From an uncultured Anaerobutyricum sp. (lineage in GTDB: Bacteria; Bacillota; Clostridia; Lachnospirales; Lachnospiraceae): DNA of 64,000 bases. Below the pieces are notes generated by a model. It had not been told where the DNA came from. It was given only the letters and a program-made list of their open reading frames with translations, and made no database searches. The position numbers and the translations under genes were made by a program. Location of the stretch: contig NZ_CAKRCF010000007.1 of NCBI RefSeq assembly GCF_934307085.1, positions 1-64,000 on the forward strand, in the 5' to 3' direction. Shown here one piece after another: positions 1 through 8,571 of this stretch; the first letter of the stretch is position 1, and the number at the start of each line of letters is the position of its first letter.

Positions 1-8
1 TTATACCA

Positions 9-46
9 AAAAATCGCTCAGACCACACACGGTCTGGGCGATTTTT
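9..46 (+). terminator. Intrinsic terminator
   Basis: Two arms of about 15 bases (AATCGCTCAGACC and GGTCTGGGCGATT, with one G-U pair) enclose an ACACAC loop and end in a run of T. The A-run on the other side lets it also work on the minus strand. It probably ends a gene left of the window, since no gene precedes it here. Confidence 0.8.
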
Positions 47-85
47 CTGTTAGGGGAGTTTTTTTACAGCCCCTTTTTGTATTTA

Positions 86-292
86 TTAGCAAAAATGGCG
101 TATTTCTCTAAAATATTCAAACCATGCTTGTGTTACATCTGCATGACGAGCTTCAATCATACGCATTATGTTTCGGAGAGTATGTTTGGGAATTCGTGAG
201 TTATTATTACAAAGAAGACAGTTGCCGCTACTGGTTATCCATATCTTTGTTGCATTTGCATATAAAGATATTTTTGACACTTGAACATCTAA
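86..292 (-). pseudogene. Possible DUF4160-like remnant
   Basis: The minus strand stays open for about 70 codons. Its C-terminal part (KIWI, CNNNSRIP, then RIIEAR-like MRMIEARHADV and W-EYFR) resembles the end of short DUF4160 proteins found beside toxin-like genes. No ribosome site or proper N-terminus is visible, and the upstream end runs into the 309-364 repeat. I therefore read it as a truncated copy. The family match is from memory and weak; it could also be a chance open frame. Confidence 0.3.
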
Positions 293-308
293 AAAAGGGA
301 TTATATAA

Positions 309-364
309 TGTGAAGTATTCGGCAATTGAATTACCGAGGATTCTCGCTTAATTTCTTAAAAGCA
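309..364. repeat. Dispersed 56-base repeat, copy 1
   Basis: The stretch beginning TGTGAAGTATTCGGCAATTG recurs at 47479-47534 with about six differences over 56 bases. It contains a short TCGG/CCGA inverted pair around CAATTGAATTA. It sits about 40 bases ahead of the RNase H start. Its function is unknown; a small mobile or regulatory repeat is possible. Confidence 0.75.
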
Positions 365-403
365 ATAAGCAAGACTATATCAGCTAAGAGTGGAGGAAAT
401 AAA

Positions 404-1093
404 ATGGCAAAAAAGAAAATTTATGCCGTAAGAAAAGGACATAAAACAGGTTTATTTTATACATGGGATGAATGTAAAAAAGCGGTGCATGGCTATTCTG
501 GAGCAGAATATAAGGGATTTTTAACAAAGGAAGAAGCAGAGGCTTTTTTAAATATTGGAGCAGCTAAAACAGCTACTGGTAAGAATTCTCCAACAGCAAC
601 AACAAGTATGGATTCTAGTACATTGACAACCTCAACATCTGACCGGCTTGTTGTTTATGTGGACGGAAGTTTTGATGTAAATCTTCAAAAATATTCTTTC
701 GGCTGTGTTATTTTGCTTGAAGATGGAAGAATTGTCGAGCGAAGCGGGAATGGAGATGAGCCGGAATTATTGGCGATTCGTAATGTAGCCGGAGAGATGC
801 ATGGTGCGATGTATGCAGTACAATGGGCATTGGAGAATGGGTATTCGTCCGTTGTTCTCCACTATGATTATGAGGGAATTGAAAAGTGGGCAACTGGTGT
901 ATGGAGCGCCAAGAATCCACATACTAGGAAGTATGCGGCTTTTATGAGGCAGATGCAGGAAAAGATAGAAGTTATTTTCCAGAAAGTAAAAGCACATTCA
1001 GGAGATTTTTATAATGAGCAGGTTGATAAGCTTGCTAAAAAAGCATTGGTAGAAGGACATGGGATATCAGATGTTGATGTGTTAAAATTATAA
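404..1093 (+). CDS. rnhA: Ribonuclease H1 with viroplasmin domain
   Basis: This 229-residue protein cuts the RNA strand of RNA-DNA hybrids. Residues 1-45 are a caulimovirus viroplasmin-type module (KKKIYAVRKGHKTGLF, W, GYSGAEYKGF, EAEAFL) that binds hybrids. A Ser/Thr linker follows, then the RNase H fold from about residue 80 with the first catalytic Asp in VYVDGSFD, a Glu in AGEMHGAMYAVQWAL, an Asp in LHYDYEGIEKW and VKAHSGDFYNEQVDKLAK near the C-terminus. The start at 404 follows GTGGAGG by eight bases; an open frame continues upstream into the 309-364 repeat but has no ribosome site. It stands alone, with a zinc importer downstream behind its own promoter. Confidence 0.93.
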   Translation: MAKKKIYAVRKGHKTGLFYTWDECKKAVHGYSGAEYKGFLTKEEAEAFLNIGAAKTATGKNSPTATTSMDSSTLTTSTSDRLVVYVDGSFDVNLQKYSFGCVILLEDGRIVERSGNGDEPELLAIRNVAGEMHGAMYAVQWALENGYSSVVLHYDYEGIEKWATGVWSAKNPHTRKYAAFMRQMQEKIEVIFQKVKAHSGDFYNEQVDKLAKKALVEGHGISDVDVLKL

Positions 1094-1139
1094 TTATAGA
1101 GTAGCAGATAAGGTCTGTTTCTTAAATAAATCAAATAGC

Positions 1140-1221
1140 AAAACGCAAATTAATTGCATTTTCTTCTTGACATTTTTATTGAAAGTGTCTAGAATATGAA
1201 ATTGCAATTGATTTGCGTTTT
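1140..1221 (+). promoter_or_regulatory. znu promoter between inverted operator-like arms
   Basis: A near-consensus promoter (TTGACA 1167-1172, 17-base spacer, TAGAAT 1190-1195) lies exactly between two 24-base arms at 1140-1163 and 1198-1221. The arms are inverted copies of each other with two mismatches, and each contains a near-palindrome of form GCAAWT-N-AWTTGC. This suggests two bound dimers closing the promoter. A Fur/Zur-type metalloregulator is the natural guess because a zinc-type importer follows, but the motif is not the classical Zur box. Confidence 0.7.
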
Positions 1222-1345
1222 TTGTTTTGCAAATTTGATTGTTGGCGATAAAGCCTATTCAAGATTAAATTTGGATTACATTTTCTAAATAAAAAGTAAG
1301 AGAGGTTGTAAATGAAATTATTATAGAGGGAGAAGGAATGTATTT

Positions 1346-2512
1346 ATGAAACAGATATTTAAAAATAGGAAAAAATTTTCTGCAAGTTCTCTGTTATTAA
1401 CAGGGCTTTTTCTATGTATTGTTTTATCAGTAGGATGTTCTGTAGTAAAAAATACTTCAGGAAAAAATCTTACAAGAAAAAATGCTGAATCGGAAAATAC
1501 AATAGAGCAAAACAGCATAAGGAAAGGTAACAGTAAGAAGATTTCCATTGTCTGTACCACTTTTCCACAATACGACTGGGTAAAAAATATTCTTGGAAAA
1601 GAAGCTGAATGTTTTAATGTGACGCTTTTACTGGATAACGGTGTAGATATGCATAGCTATCAGCCTACAGTGAAAGATATTGCGATTGCCGGTTCAGCAG
1701 ATTTATTTATCTATGTCGGTGGGGAGTCTGATACGTGGGTTGCAGACGCTTTAAAAGAGGCAAAAAATAAAGATTTAAAGGCGATAAATCTTATGGATGC
1801 TTTAGGGAATTCTGTGAAAGAGGAAGAAATTGTTGAGGGAATGCAGGAAAAGAAAGGTTTTCTGGGACATTCTCATGAAGAATCTTCAAAGGAAGACTCT
1901 GAAAAATCCCAAAAGAAAAATCATAAAAAACCACAGAAAGAACAAGGACAAAAAGAGACTGTAGACGAAGAACCAGAATATGATGAACATATCTGGCTTT
2001 CTGTTCGCAATGCTGAGATTATGGTAAAAAATATTGAAAAAGCAATCGAACAGCTTGACTCTGATAATGCAAAAGTCTATCAAACAAATACAGAGAATTA
2101 TATTAAAAAGTTGAATACATTAGATAGGCAGTATGCAAAAACAATTCAGAATGCAAAGTATAAAGCGATTTTATTTGGAGACCGTTTTCCGTTCCGATAT
2201 ATGGTGGATGATTATGACTTAAAGTATTATGCAGCATTTGTTGGTTGTAGTGCGGAGACAATGGCTGGTTTTGAGACGGTAACATTTCTTGCAAACAAGG
2301 CAGATGAACTGAAACTTCCAGTTATATTAACAATTGAAAATTCAGATGGGCGGATTGCAGATGCGATAAAAAGTAATACAACAAAGAAAAATCAGCGAAT
2401 TATGGCAATGAATTCTTTGCAGTCAGTTACAAAGGAGCAGCTTGCTGATGGAATCACTTATTTACAGGTAATGCAAGAGAATTTATCTGTTTTGCGGGAG
2501 GCTTTAAATTGA
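1346..2512 (+). CDS. znuA: Metal ABC transporter substrate-binding lipoprotein (zinc type)
   Basis: This 388-residue lipoprotein delivers a divalent metal, probably zinc, to the ZnuCB importer. A signal peptide ends in the lipobox LSVGC near residue 31. The TroA fold follows (SIVCTTFPQYDWVKNI, then VDMHSYQPTVKDI with the first metal His). A charged His/Lys/Glu-rich loop (GHSHEESSKED onward) lies around residues 170-215, as is usual for zinc binders. The second His is in DEHIWLSVRNA. The usual third His region is replaced by GDRFPFRYMVDDYDLKY, a variant of the family. GGGAGAAGG at 1328-1336 sets the start. The znuC gene is 297 bases downstream. Confidence 0.9.
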   Translation: MKQIFKNRKKFSASSLLLTGLFLCIVLSVGCSVVKNTSGKNLTRKNAESENTIEQNSIRKGNSKKISIVCTTFPQYDWVKNILGKEAECFNVTLLLDNGVDMHSYQPTVKDIAIAGSADLFIYVGGESDTWVADALKEAKNKDLKAINLMDALGNSVKEEEIVEGMQEKKGFLGHSHEESSKEDSEKSQKKNHKKPQKEQGQKETVDEEPEYDEHIWLSVRNAEIMVKNIEKAIEQLDSDNAKVYQTNTENYIKKLNTLDRQYAKTIQNAKYKAILFGDRFPFRYMVDDYDLKYYAAFVGCSAETMAGFETVTFLANKADELKLPVILTIENSDGRIADAIKSNTTKKNQRIMAMNSLQSVTKEQLADGITYLQVMQENLSVLREALN

Positions 2513-2809
2513 GTTTGTTAAACAATAGCTTATTGTTTTATGTTCGTTTTTTGGAATCATAAAAAATAATTTCTGTTGTAACATACAAACAAAAAGATTG
2601 ATAGAAGTAGGAATTATACGAATATTGCTATGATAAGGACTCTATAATTAAGAAGCTAGCAAAACAACTTGATAGGAATAATTATATACACATTACCATG
2701 ATAGATTTTCTATCAAAATATATATTTAGAAATCAGGAAGAGATAGAAAATATGAAAGCGTGTTTGAAAAATGTGCTGGAAAGAGCTTGGAGAAAGAGGT
2801 GGAGACATA
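2513..2809. other. AT-rich spacer between znuA and znuC
   Basis: About 300 bases without a convincing gene. It has no clear terminator, so znuA may read through to znuC. Open frames here lack ribosome sites and shadow the znuC start. Confidence 0.5.
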
Positions 2810-3514
2810 ATGGCTTATATTACTTGCAAAGACTTAACATTAGGCTACGAAGGACATGCCATTGTATCAGATTTAAATTTTAAAGTCGGTAAGGGCGATT
2901 ATCTTTGTATCGTCGGAGAGAATGGAACAGGAAAAAGTACGTTGATTAAGACGTTACTTCATTTACAAGACGCAATTAGTGGTGAGGTTCTTACTGGAGA
3001 TGGCTTAAAGGCTTATGAAGTTGGTTATCTACCACAGCAAACTGTGGTACAGAAGGATTTTCCGGCAACAGTGGAGGAAATTGTTCTTTCGGGGACACTG
3101 GCGAAATGTGGATGGAGACCATTTTATGGAAAAACAGAAAAGAAGCTTGCTGAGGAGAAGATGAAGCGAATGGAAGTATGGAATCTCAGAAAGTCCTGTT
3201 ATCGGAATCTTTCCGGAGGACAACAGCAGAGAACACTTCTTGCCAGAGCGTTATGTGCGGCAAGTAAAGTCATTCTTTTAGATGAGCCAGTAACAGGGCT
3301 TGACCCAAAAGTGACAGCAGAATTTTATCAGGTGACAAAGAATTTAAGTGAAGAGGGAATCGCTGTTATTATGGTTTCTCATGATGTACAGGCACTTGAT
3401 TATGCAACACATATTCTCCATATGCAAAAGAAAAATTCATTTTACGGAACAAAGGAAGAATATATAAACAGTGATAAATGGCAATTATTTAAAAATGCAG
3501 GGAAGATAGAATAG
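2810..3514 (+). CDS. znuC: Metal ABC transporter ATP-binding protein
   Basis: A 234-residue ATPase that powers metal import with the 3528-4376 permease. It shows Walker A GENGTGKST, a Q-loop in VGYLPQQ, the signature LSGGQQQR, Walker B VILLDEPVTGLD and the H-loop MVSHDV. The C-terminus after the fold is short. ATG 2810 follows AGGTGGAG; an upstream in-frame start at 2771 has no ribosome site. The permease begins 13 bases downstream. Confidence 0.93.
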   Translation: MAYITCKDLTLGYEGHAIVSDLNFKVGKGDYLCIVGENGTGKSTLIKTLLHLQDAISGEVLTGDGLKAYEVGYLPQQTVVQKDFPATVEEIVLSGTLAKCGWRPFYGKTEKKLAEEKMKRMEVWNLRKSCYRNLSGGQQQRTLLARALCAASKVILLDEPVTGLDPKVTAEFYQVTKNLSEEGIAVIMVSHDVQALDYATHILHMQKKNSFYGTKEEYINSDKWQLFKNAGKIE

Positions 3515-3527
3515 GAGGCGACAGAAA

Positions 3528-4376
3528 ATGACACATATATTACGGGAATTATCCTTTTATTTATCCTACCCATTTGTGCGTTACGCATTAATTGTTGGAG
3601 TTCTGATTGCTTTATGCTCCTCATTACTTGGGGTAACATTAGTATTGAAACGATTTTCTTTTATCGGAGATGGCCTTTCACATGTTGCCTTTGGTGCAAT
3701 GGCAGTTGCCACAATTTTTAAACTGGTAAATAATACGATTTTCATTATGCCAGTTACTATAGCTGCGGCAATTTTGCTCCTTCGAACTGGGCAGAATACG
3801 AAGATAAAAGGTGACGCCGCAATCGCAATGCTTTCAGTAAGTTCCCTGGCAGTCGGTTACCTTGTTATGAATCTTTTTTCTACTTCTGCAAATGTATCTG
3901 GAGATGTCTGTTCGACATTGTTTGGTTCGACAACAATCCTTACATTAACAAAAAGTGAAGTAATCACCTGCATGATTATGTCAGTACTGGTTGTTGCATT
4001 TTTTATTTTATTTTATAACCGGATTTTTGCAGTAACTTTTGATGAAAACTTTACAAAAGCAATTGGAAAAAATGCAGAAACCTACAATATGATCATCGCA
4101 ATTATTACGGCAGTCATTATTGTACTTGCCATGAGTCTGGTTGGCTCGCTGCTTATCTCAGCATTGATTATATTTCCGGCACTTTCCGCGATGAGGGTGA
4201 TGCAGTCCTTTAAAGGTGTGATTATTTATGCCGCCGTTCTTTCAGTAATAGGTGCTTTCTTTGGAATTATACTTTCTATTCTGTGTTCTACACCAGTAGG
4301 TGCGACAATCGTAATTCTTGACTTGATTTTATTTTTTATAAACTGTATAATTGGAAAAATTATAGGAAGAATATAG
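3528..4376 (+). CDS. znuB: Metal ABC transporter permease
   Basis: This 282-residue ABC-3 family membrane protein has about eight hydrophobic segments. Family marks include LKRFSFIGDGLSHVAFGAMA near residue 40 and SLVGSLLISALIIFPALSA near residue 205. Together with znuA and znuC it makes a complete importer. AGGAGGCG sits 7 bases before the ATG. Zinc rather than manganese is inferred from the His-rich loop of the binding protein. Confidence 0.92.
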   Translation: MTHILRELSFYLSYPFVRYALIVGVLIALCSSLLGVTLVLKRFSFIGDGLSHVAFGAMAVATIFKLVNNTIFIMPVTIAAAILLLRTGQNTKIKGDAAIAMLSVSSLAVGYLVMNLFSTSANVSGDVCSTLFGSTTILTLTKSEVITCMIMSVLVVAFFILFYNRIFAVTFDENFTKAIGKNAETYNMIIAIITAVIIVLAMSLVGSLLISALIIFPALSAMRVMQSFKGVIIYAAVLSVIGAFFGIILSILCSTPVGATIVILDLILFFINCIIGKIIGRI

Positions 4377-4623
4377 GAAAATTTCACTTGTTTTATCCTT
4401 TATACCTATAAATAAGCAAATTAAAAAAATTACACAATCAAGTCTGTCATATACGGATATCTACGATATCAACAAAACTTAATGTAGATGTAATGCCACA
4501 ATCAGTTATAGATTATATATATTTTTGGGAGTTGTTCATTTATAGTTTATAAATTGTATAATTAGGGAAGTGTTTGGGAAGATGATAAAAAATATCATCT
4601 TCCCTTTTTTTGTGATTTTATCA

Positions 4624-4680
4624 TTGACAACATATACCCCCATAGGTATAATGCACCCATACCCCAAAGGGTATAGGAGG
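4624..4680 (+). promoter_or_regulatory. CsoR-type copper-responsive promoter
   Basis: TTGACA 4624-4629 and TATAAT 4647-4652 are 17 bases apart. One box, ATACCCCCATAGGTAT (4634-4649), fills the spacer. A second, perfect palindrome ATACCCCAAAGGGTAT (4659-4674), covers the transcript start and abuts the AGGAGG at 4675-4680. The same motif lies in the csoR promoter at 54753-54769. GC-tract pseudopalindromes of this type are bound by CsoR-family repressors. Confidence 0.8.
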
Positions 4681-4687
4681 TGTGTGT

Positions 4688-6571
4688 ATGAAAGGTTTCA
4701 TAGAGAAACTAGAAGAACTTTTAGAACTTGGAGGAACCAAAAGAGACATCGCATTCCTTATTATTTCAGGAATCGCTCTTTTGATTAGTATTTTTGATTT
4801 AATCCCATTACCGTTTAATGCGTCCTGGATAGCAATTATCCTGTGTGGATTGCCGATTATTTTAGAAGCAATCATCGGATTAGTTACCGAATTTGATATT
4901 AAAGCTGACGTACTTGTATCCATCGCATTAATCGCATCTATCTGCATTGGTGAGGACTTTGCAGCAGGGGAAGTTGCTTTTATTATGCAGCTTGGTGGCC
5001 TGTTAGAAGAACTTACTGTAGCAAAGGCAAGAGCAGGAATTGAAAGACTTGTTCATCTGACACCACAAACAGCAAGAGTTATTAGCAACGGCAACGAAAA
5101 AATGATTCCCGCCCAGGAAGTAGAAAAAGACGATATTTTACGAGTACTGCCTGGAGAAACCGTTCCGGTAGATGGTATCATTCTTTCTGGTCAGACTTCT
5201 ATCAATCAGGCAGTGTTAACCGGAGAATCCCTTCCCGTAGATAAAGAAGCCGGAGACGAAGTATTTTCTGGTACAGTCAATCAGTTCGGTGCTTTTGAAA
5301 TGAAGGCAACAAAGGTAGGGGAAGACAGCTCTATCCAAAGAATGATTCGCCTCGTACAGTCCGCAGATGCTGGAAAAGCGAAAATTGTTGGTATCGCAGA
5401 CCGCTGGGCGACCTGGATTGTTGTCATTGCCTTAACTGCGGCCGTTCTTACCTGGCTTATTTCCGGAGAAATTTTAAGAGCAGTAACCATTTTGGTTGTA
5501 TTTTGTCCATGTGCATTAGTCCTTGCAACCCCAACTGCAATTATGGCGGCTATCGGAAATGCAACAAAACATGGATTCCTTGTAAGAGAGGGCGATGCCT
5601 TAGAACGTCTGGCAAATGTATCAAAGATTACATTTGATAAGACAGGAACTCTTACTTACGGAACTCCAGAAGTAAAAGCCGTAAAAAGCATTAATAATAA
5701 TTATACGGAAGAAACTCTGTACAGCTATTGTGCTTCTGCAGAGAAAATGTCCGAACATCCACTTGGTAAGGCAGTCGTAAACTGTTACCAAAAAGAAAAA
5801 AATGCACAGTTCAAAGAAGTACAGGACTTCAAAATGATTCCGGGCAGAGGTGTTTCCTGTAGCATTGATAAAAATGAAGTACTTGCCGGAAATGAAGAAC
5901 TTTTAATAGAAAATAATGTCCTTTTAGAAAGCAGCGTAAAAAATGAAGCAAAAAAATATTTAAAACAGGGTTGTACGGTAATCTATATTGCAATCAACCA
6001 GAAAGCAGCCGGATATATTGCCCTTTCTGATACAATAAGAGAAGAAAGTCCAGCCGTTATCAAGAACTTAGATACATTAGGTGTCCAGCCAGTTCTCCTT
6101 ACTGGAGATAATGAAAATGCCGCTTCCTCTATTGCTGGTCAGCTTGGCATTGATGCGGTACATGCTAACTGTCTTCCAGAAACAAAACTAGAATGGATTG
6201 ACCGTTTCCAGAAAAAACAGGAAAAAGTATGCATGGTCGGAGATGGTGTAAACGATGCTCCAGCCCTCAAAAAAGCGGATGTTGGTATCGCTATGGGAGG
6301 CGTTGGAAGTGACATTGCTATTGATGCCGCAGATATTGCGCTTGTAGATGATGAGGTAAAAGAACTTCCTCACCTGATAGCACTTTCTAAGAGAATGATG
6401 ATTACGATTAAATGTAATATGAGTTTCTCAATGGGATTAAACTTCTTAGCGATTATCTTAGCAATTACAGGTGTTTTAAATCCAGTCATGGGAGCATTGG
6501 TACACAATATGGGCTCAGTAATTGTTATTATTTCTTCCGCATTATTATTGCGATGGGAAAGTAAAAAATAA
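4688..6571 (+). CDS. P1B-type heavy-metal ATPase without HMA domain
   Basis: A 627-residue metal-exporting ATPase. It shows the metal-site motif CPCALVLATP, an actuator TGESLPVDK, phosphorylation motif DKTGTLTYG, nucleotide-binding SEHPLGKA, and the hinge GDGVNDAPALKKADVG. It has no N-terminal metal-binding domain; the first 40 residues are helical and charged. The last segment carries HNMGSVIVIISS, closer to zinc/cadmium P1B pumps than to the MxxSS of CopA. The CsoR-type promoter instead argues for copper, so the substrate is unsettled. ATG 4688 is 7 bases after AGGAGG; GTG 4682 is too close. Confidence 0.9.
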   Translation: MKGFIEKLEELLELGGTKRDIAFLIISGIALLISIFDLIPLPFNASWIAIILCGLPIILEAIIGLVTEFDIKADVLVSIALIASICIGEDFAAGEVAFIMQLGGLLEELTVAKARAGIERLVHLTPQTARVISNGNEKMIPAQEVEKDDILRVLPGETVPVDGIILSGQTSINQAVLTGESLPVDKEAGDEVFSGTVNQFGAFEMKATKVGEDSSIQRMIRLVQSADAGKAKIVGIADRWATWIVVIALTAAVLTWLISGEILRAVTILVVFCPCALVLATPTAIMAAIGNATKHGFLVREGDALERLANVSKITFDKTGTLTYGTPEVKAVKSINNNYTEETLYSYCASAEKMSEHPLGKAVVNCYQKEKNAQFKEVQDFKMIPGRGVSCSIDKNEVLAGNEELLIENNVLLESSVKNEAKKYLKQGCTVIYIAINQKAAGYIALSDTIREESPAVIKNLDTLGVQPVLLTGDNENAASSIAGQLGIDAVHANCLPETKLEWIDRFQKKQEKVCMVGDGVNDAPALKKADVGIAMGGVGSDIAIDAADIALVDDEVKELPHLIALSKRMMITIKCNMSFSMGLNFLAIILAITGVLNPVMGALVHNMGSVIVIISSALLLRWESKK

Positions 6572-6674
6572 TTTAGATTTACCAAAAAAATAAACTCTAA
6601 GAAATATGTTACGATAACAAATTATATATTACAAAACAATAAATTATAAAAAATAAGAGAAAGAGGAGAAAGAA

Positions 6675-6845
6675 ATGGTTTTAAATATTATAGGATTACT
6701 TATCGGTATTGCGATTTTAGTTGCTGGAATTTACTATATGGTACAGGATAAAGACGATGCAGAATCTAAAAAGATTTATCAGATAACAGCTGCAGTGGGA
6801 GCAATCATTGTAATCGTCGTATTACTTCGCATGTTTGTATTTTAG
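6675..6845 (+). CDS. Two-helix membrane micro-protein
   Basis: A 56-residue protein with a hydrophobic helix at residues 3-22, a charged turn (QDKDDAESKK), and a second helix at residues 37-56. AAGAGGAGAAAG precedes the ATG. It lies 103 bases after the ATPase stop with no terminator between, and a strong terminator follows it, so the two should share the CsoR-type promoter. No family was recognised. A partner or modulator of the pump is an inference from context only. Confidence 0.75.
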   Translation: MVLNIIGLLIGIAILVAGIYYMVQDKDDAESKKIYQITAAVGAIIVIVVLLRMFVF

Positions 6846-6854
6846 AGAATTTGT

Positions 6855-6903
6855 AAAGTTCAAAAGCAACTGGGAAATGTATTCTCAGTTGCTTTTGAAC
6901 TTT
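6855..6903 (+). terminator. Terminator of the P1B ATPase operon
   Basis: Perfect 18-base arms (AAAGTTCAAAAGCAACTG and its complement) enclose a 13-base loop. The T-tail is short, but the position right after the micro-protein fits termination. Confidence 0.75.
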
Positions 6904-7096
6904 ATTGACTCTTTAACTAAAACGTATCTCAAAAATCATTCCAGCAGTTTGCAAGTTCTAATTTGAGTTATATTTTGACTTCATTTAGTTAAAGTAATTC
7001 GTTACACTATACTTTATAATCAAAAACTACTATTGGATTTATCAAAGACAGAAAAGAAAACGATGCAATTATCCCATCGCTTTCTTTTCGTCTCTC

Positions 7097-7125
7097 TTGA
7101 CAAACCAACACCATTGAGTTATAGT
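7097..7125 (+). promoter_or_regulatory. Promoter of the FUSC-like gene
   Basis: TTGACA 7097-7102 and TATAGT 7120-7125 have a 17-base spacer and lie 45 bases before the start codon. No operator was recognised. Confidence 0.7.
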
Positions 7126-7169
7126 ATGTTCCACTTTGTCAAAATAAAATGAGAAAAGGTGGGGAATTT

Positions 7170-8231
7170 ATGACATTTTATCAGGAGCTGCAACTTAGCT
7201 CAACTAGTTCAAAAGATTTAATCAAAAAAACAACAGATCCAAGGGAAAAAAGAAGGCACATCTTAATCTATAATTTTAAAGTATATCTTGTCGTTGCTTT
7301 CTGCTTTGCCTTAGTAACAATATTTAGTACCGTATTTGGTTCTGGAAACAGTGTTGCAGGAGTTGTTGTTCTCTTAGCATTACTTGTGTTAAGACAGGCT
7401 GATTTCGGAATCCGGACAACACATGGACTATTATGTATTATGGGAATTTTCGGGATTCTTATTGTAGGTCCGAGATTTACAAATATGTTATCTCCGATAC
7501 CTGCATTTTTTGTAAATCTTGTTTGCATTATGTTACTGATGATTCTTGGCTGCCATAACGTCATCATGTCAAACCATTCCACATTTGTATTAGGATATTT
7601 ATTATTACAGGGCTATGATGTTACTGGTAAAGAGTATACTTTGCGAGTAATAAGTTTACTCATCGGAATGGCTATCTGCATGGCAGTATTTTATAAGAAT
7701 CAGAAAAATCGTCCATATCGTCGAACATTCTTTGATTTATTTCGAGAGTTTAACTTTCGCTCTGCAAGAAATTGGTGGTATATTCGACTGACATTAATTG
7801 TTTCTACGGCATTACTCATCATGTCTTTATTAGGATTACCAAGAGCAATGTGGGCAGGAATCGCCTGTATGTCCGTATGTCTGCCATTTTCCAGTGATTT
7901 AGTTACAAGAGCGAAGTTGAGAGGACCTTATAATATTTTAGGTTCGCTTATTTTTATGGTACTTTACATTGTTCTTCCAAAGTCAATGTATCCATATATC
8001 GGAATTATTGGTGGAATCGGCGTAGGATATTCGGCAGGATATGCATGGCAGACAGTATTTAATACTTTTGGTGCATTATCTATAGCTTCTGGGTTGTTTG
8101 GAATGACAGGAGCGGTTGTGCTTCGTATTGGTGCAAATGTATTTGCTTCTATTTATACGGTTCTTGCGGATAAAGTATTGAATAAAATATTTGAATGGAC
8201 AACAGAGATGACTCCGGAATATGATTCTTAA
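7170..8231 (+). CDS. FUSC-like integral membrane protein
   Basis: This 353-residue protein has two blocks of about five membrane helices separated by a basic stretch (QKNRPYRRTFFDLFREFNFR, near residue 185). That two-block layout, with SARNWWYIRLTLIVSTALL opening the second block and MWAGIACMSV following, is typical of the FUSC / aromatic-acid exporter superfamily. Export of a small organic compound is likely but the substrate cannot be told. ATG 7170 follows AAAGGTGGGG; an ATG at 7149 lacks a ribosome site. The gene is monocistronic. Confidence 0.7.
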   Translation: MTFYQELQLSSTSSKDLIKKTTDPREKRRHILIYNFKVYLVVAFCFALVTIFSTVFGSGNSVAGVVVLLALLVLRQADFGIRTTHGLLCIMGIFGILIVGPRFTNMLSPIPAFFVNLVCIMLLMILGCHNVIMSNHSTFVLGYLLLQGYDVTGKEYTLRVISLLIGMAICMAVFYKNQKNRPYRRTFFDLFREFNFRSARNWWYIRLTLIVSTALLIMSLLGLPRAMWAGIACMSVCLPFSSDLVTRAKLRGPYNILGSLIFMVLYIVLPKSMYPYIGIIGGIGVGYSAGYAWQTVFNTFGALSIASGLFGMTGAVVLRIGANVFASIYTVLADKVLNKIFEWTTEMTPEYDS

Positions 8232-8272
8232 GAAAAATACAGAACACAAAAGGAAGAGAAATTCATACCTGA

Positions 8273-8318
8273 GTAGCAATAGATAGGAGCGAATCTATCT
8301 TATAGATAATATTGCTAC
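8273..8318. repeat. Nested hairpin after the FUSC-like gene
   Basis: Outer arms GTAGCAATA / TATTGCTAC (8273-8281, 8310-8318) enclose an inner AGATAG / CTATCT stem (8281-8286, 8295-8300). It is one of several two-level hairpins at gene ends in this window. No T-tract follows, so it is not a plain terminator. Confidence 0.5.
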
Positions 8319-8363
8319 ACCACACATATGATTTCTTCAAAAAATAATTTTATATTGGAATTG

Positions 8364-8412
8364 AAAAGACTGAATATTCATTCATTTTTAATGATATTCA
8401 GTCTTTTCTTTT
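8364..8412 (+). terminator. Terminator after the FUSC-like gene
   Basis: Perfect 14-base arms AAAAGACTGAATAT (8364-8377) and ATATTCAGTCTTTT (8394-8407) are followed by CTTTTTT. The stretch 8232-8571 holds this terminator, the nested hairpin and presumably the promoter of the Fic gene; no further gene was seen. Confidence 0.85.
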
Positions 8413-8571
8413 TTATATTGATGAACGGCAAAAATAATACAGATAATGTATGACTCTTGTGGAATTTTTGCCGATAATATAGTATACTATATCTATTATG
8501 ATATATTTGTGGTTAATCTGGTTTAACTATATTTTTTGATTTGGTATATAGATGTATAATGGAGGATAATG

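Noticed and set aside
2698..2883. 61-codon open frame over the znuC start
   Set aside because: It overlaps the start of znuC in another frame, with no ribosome site.
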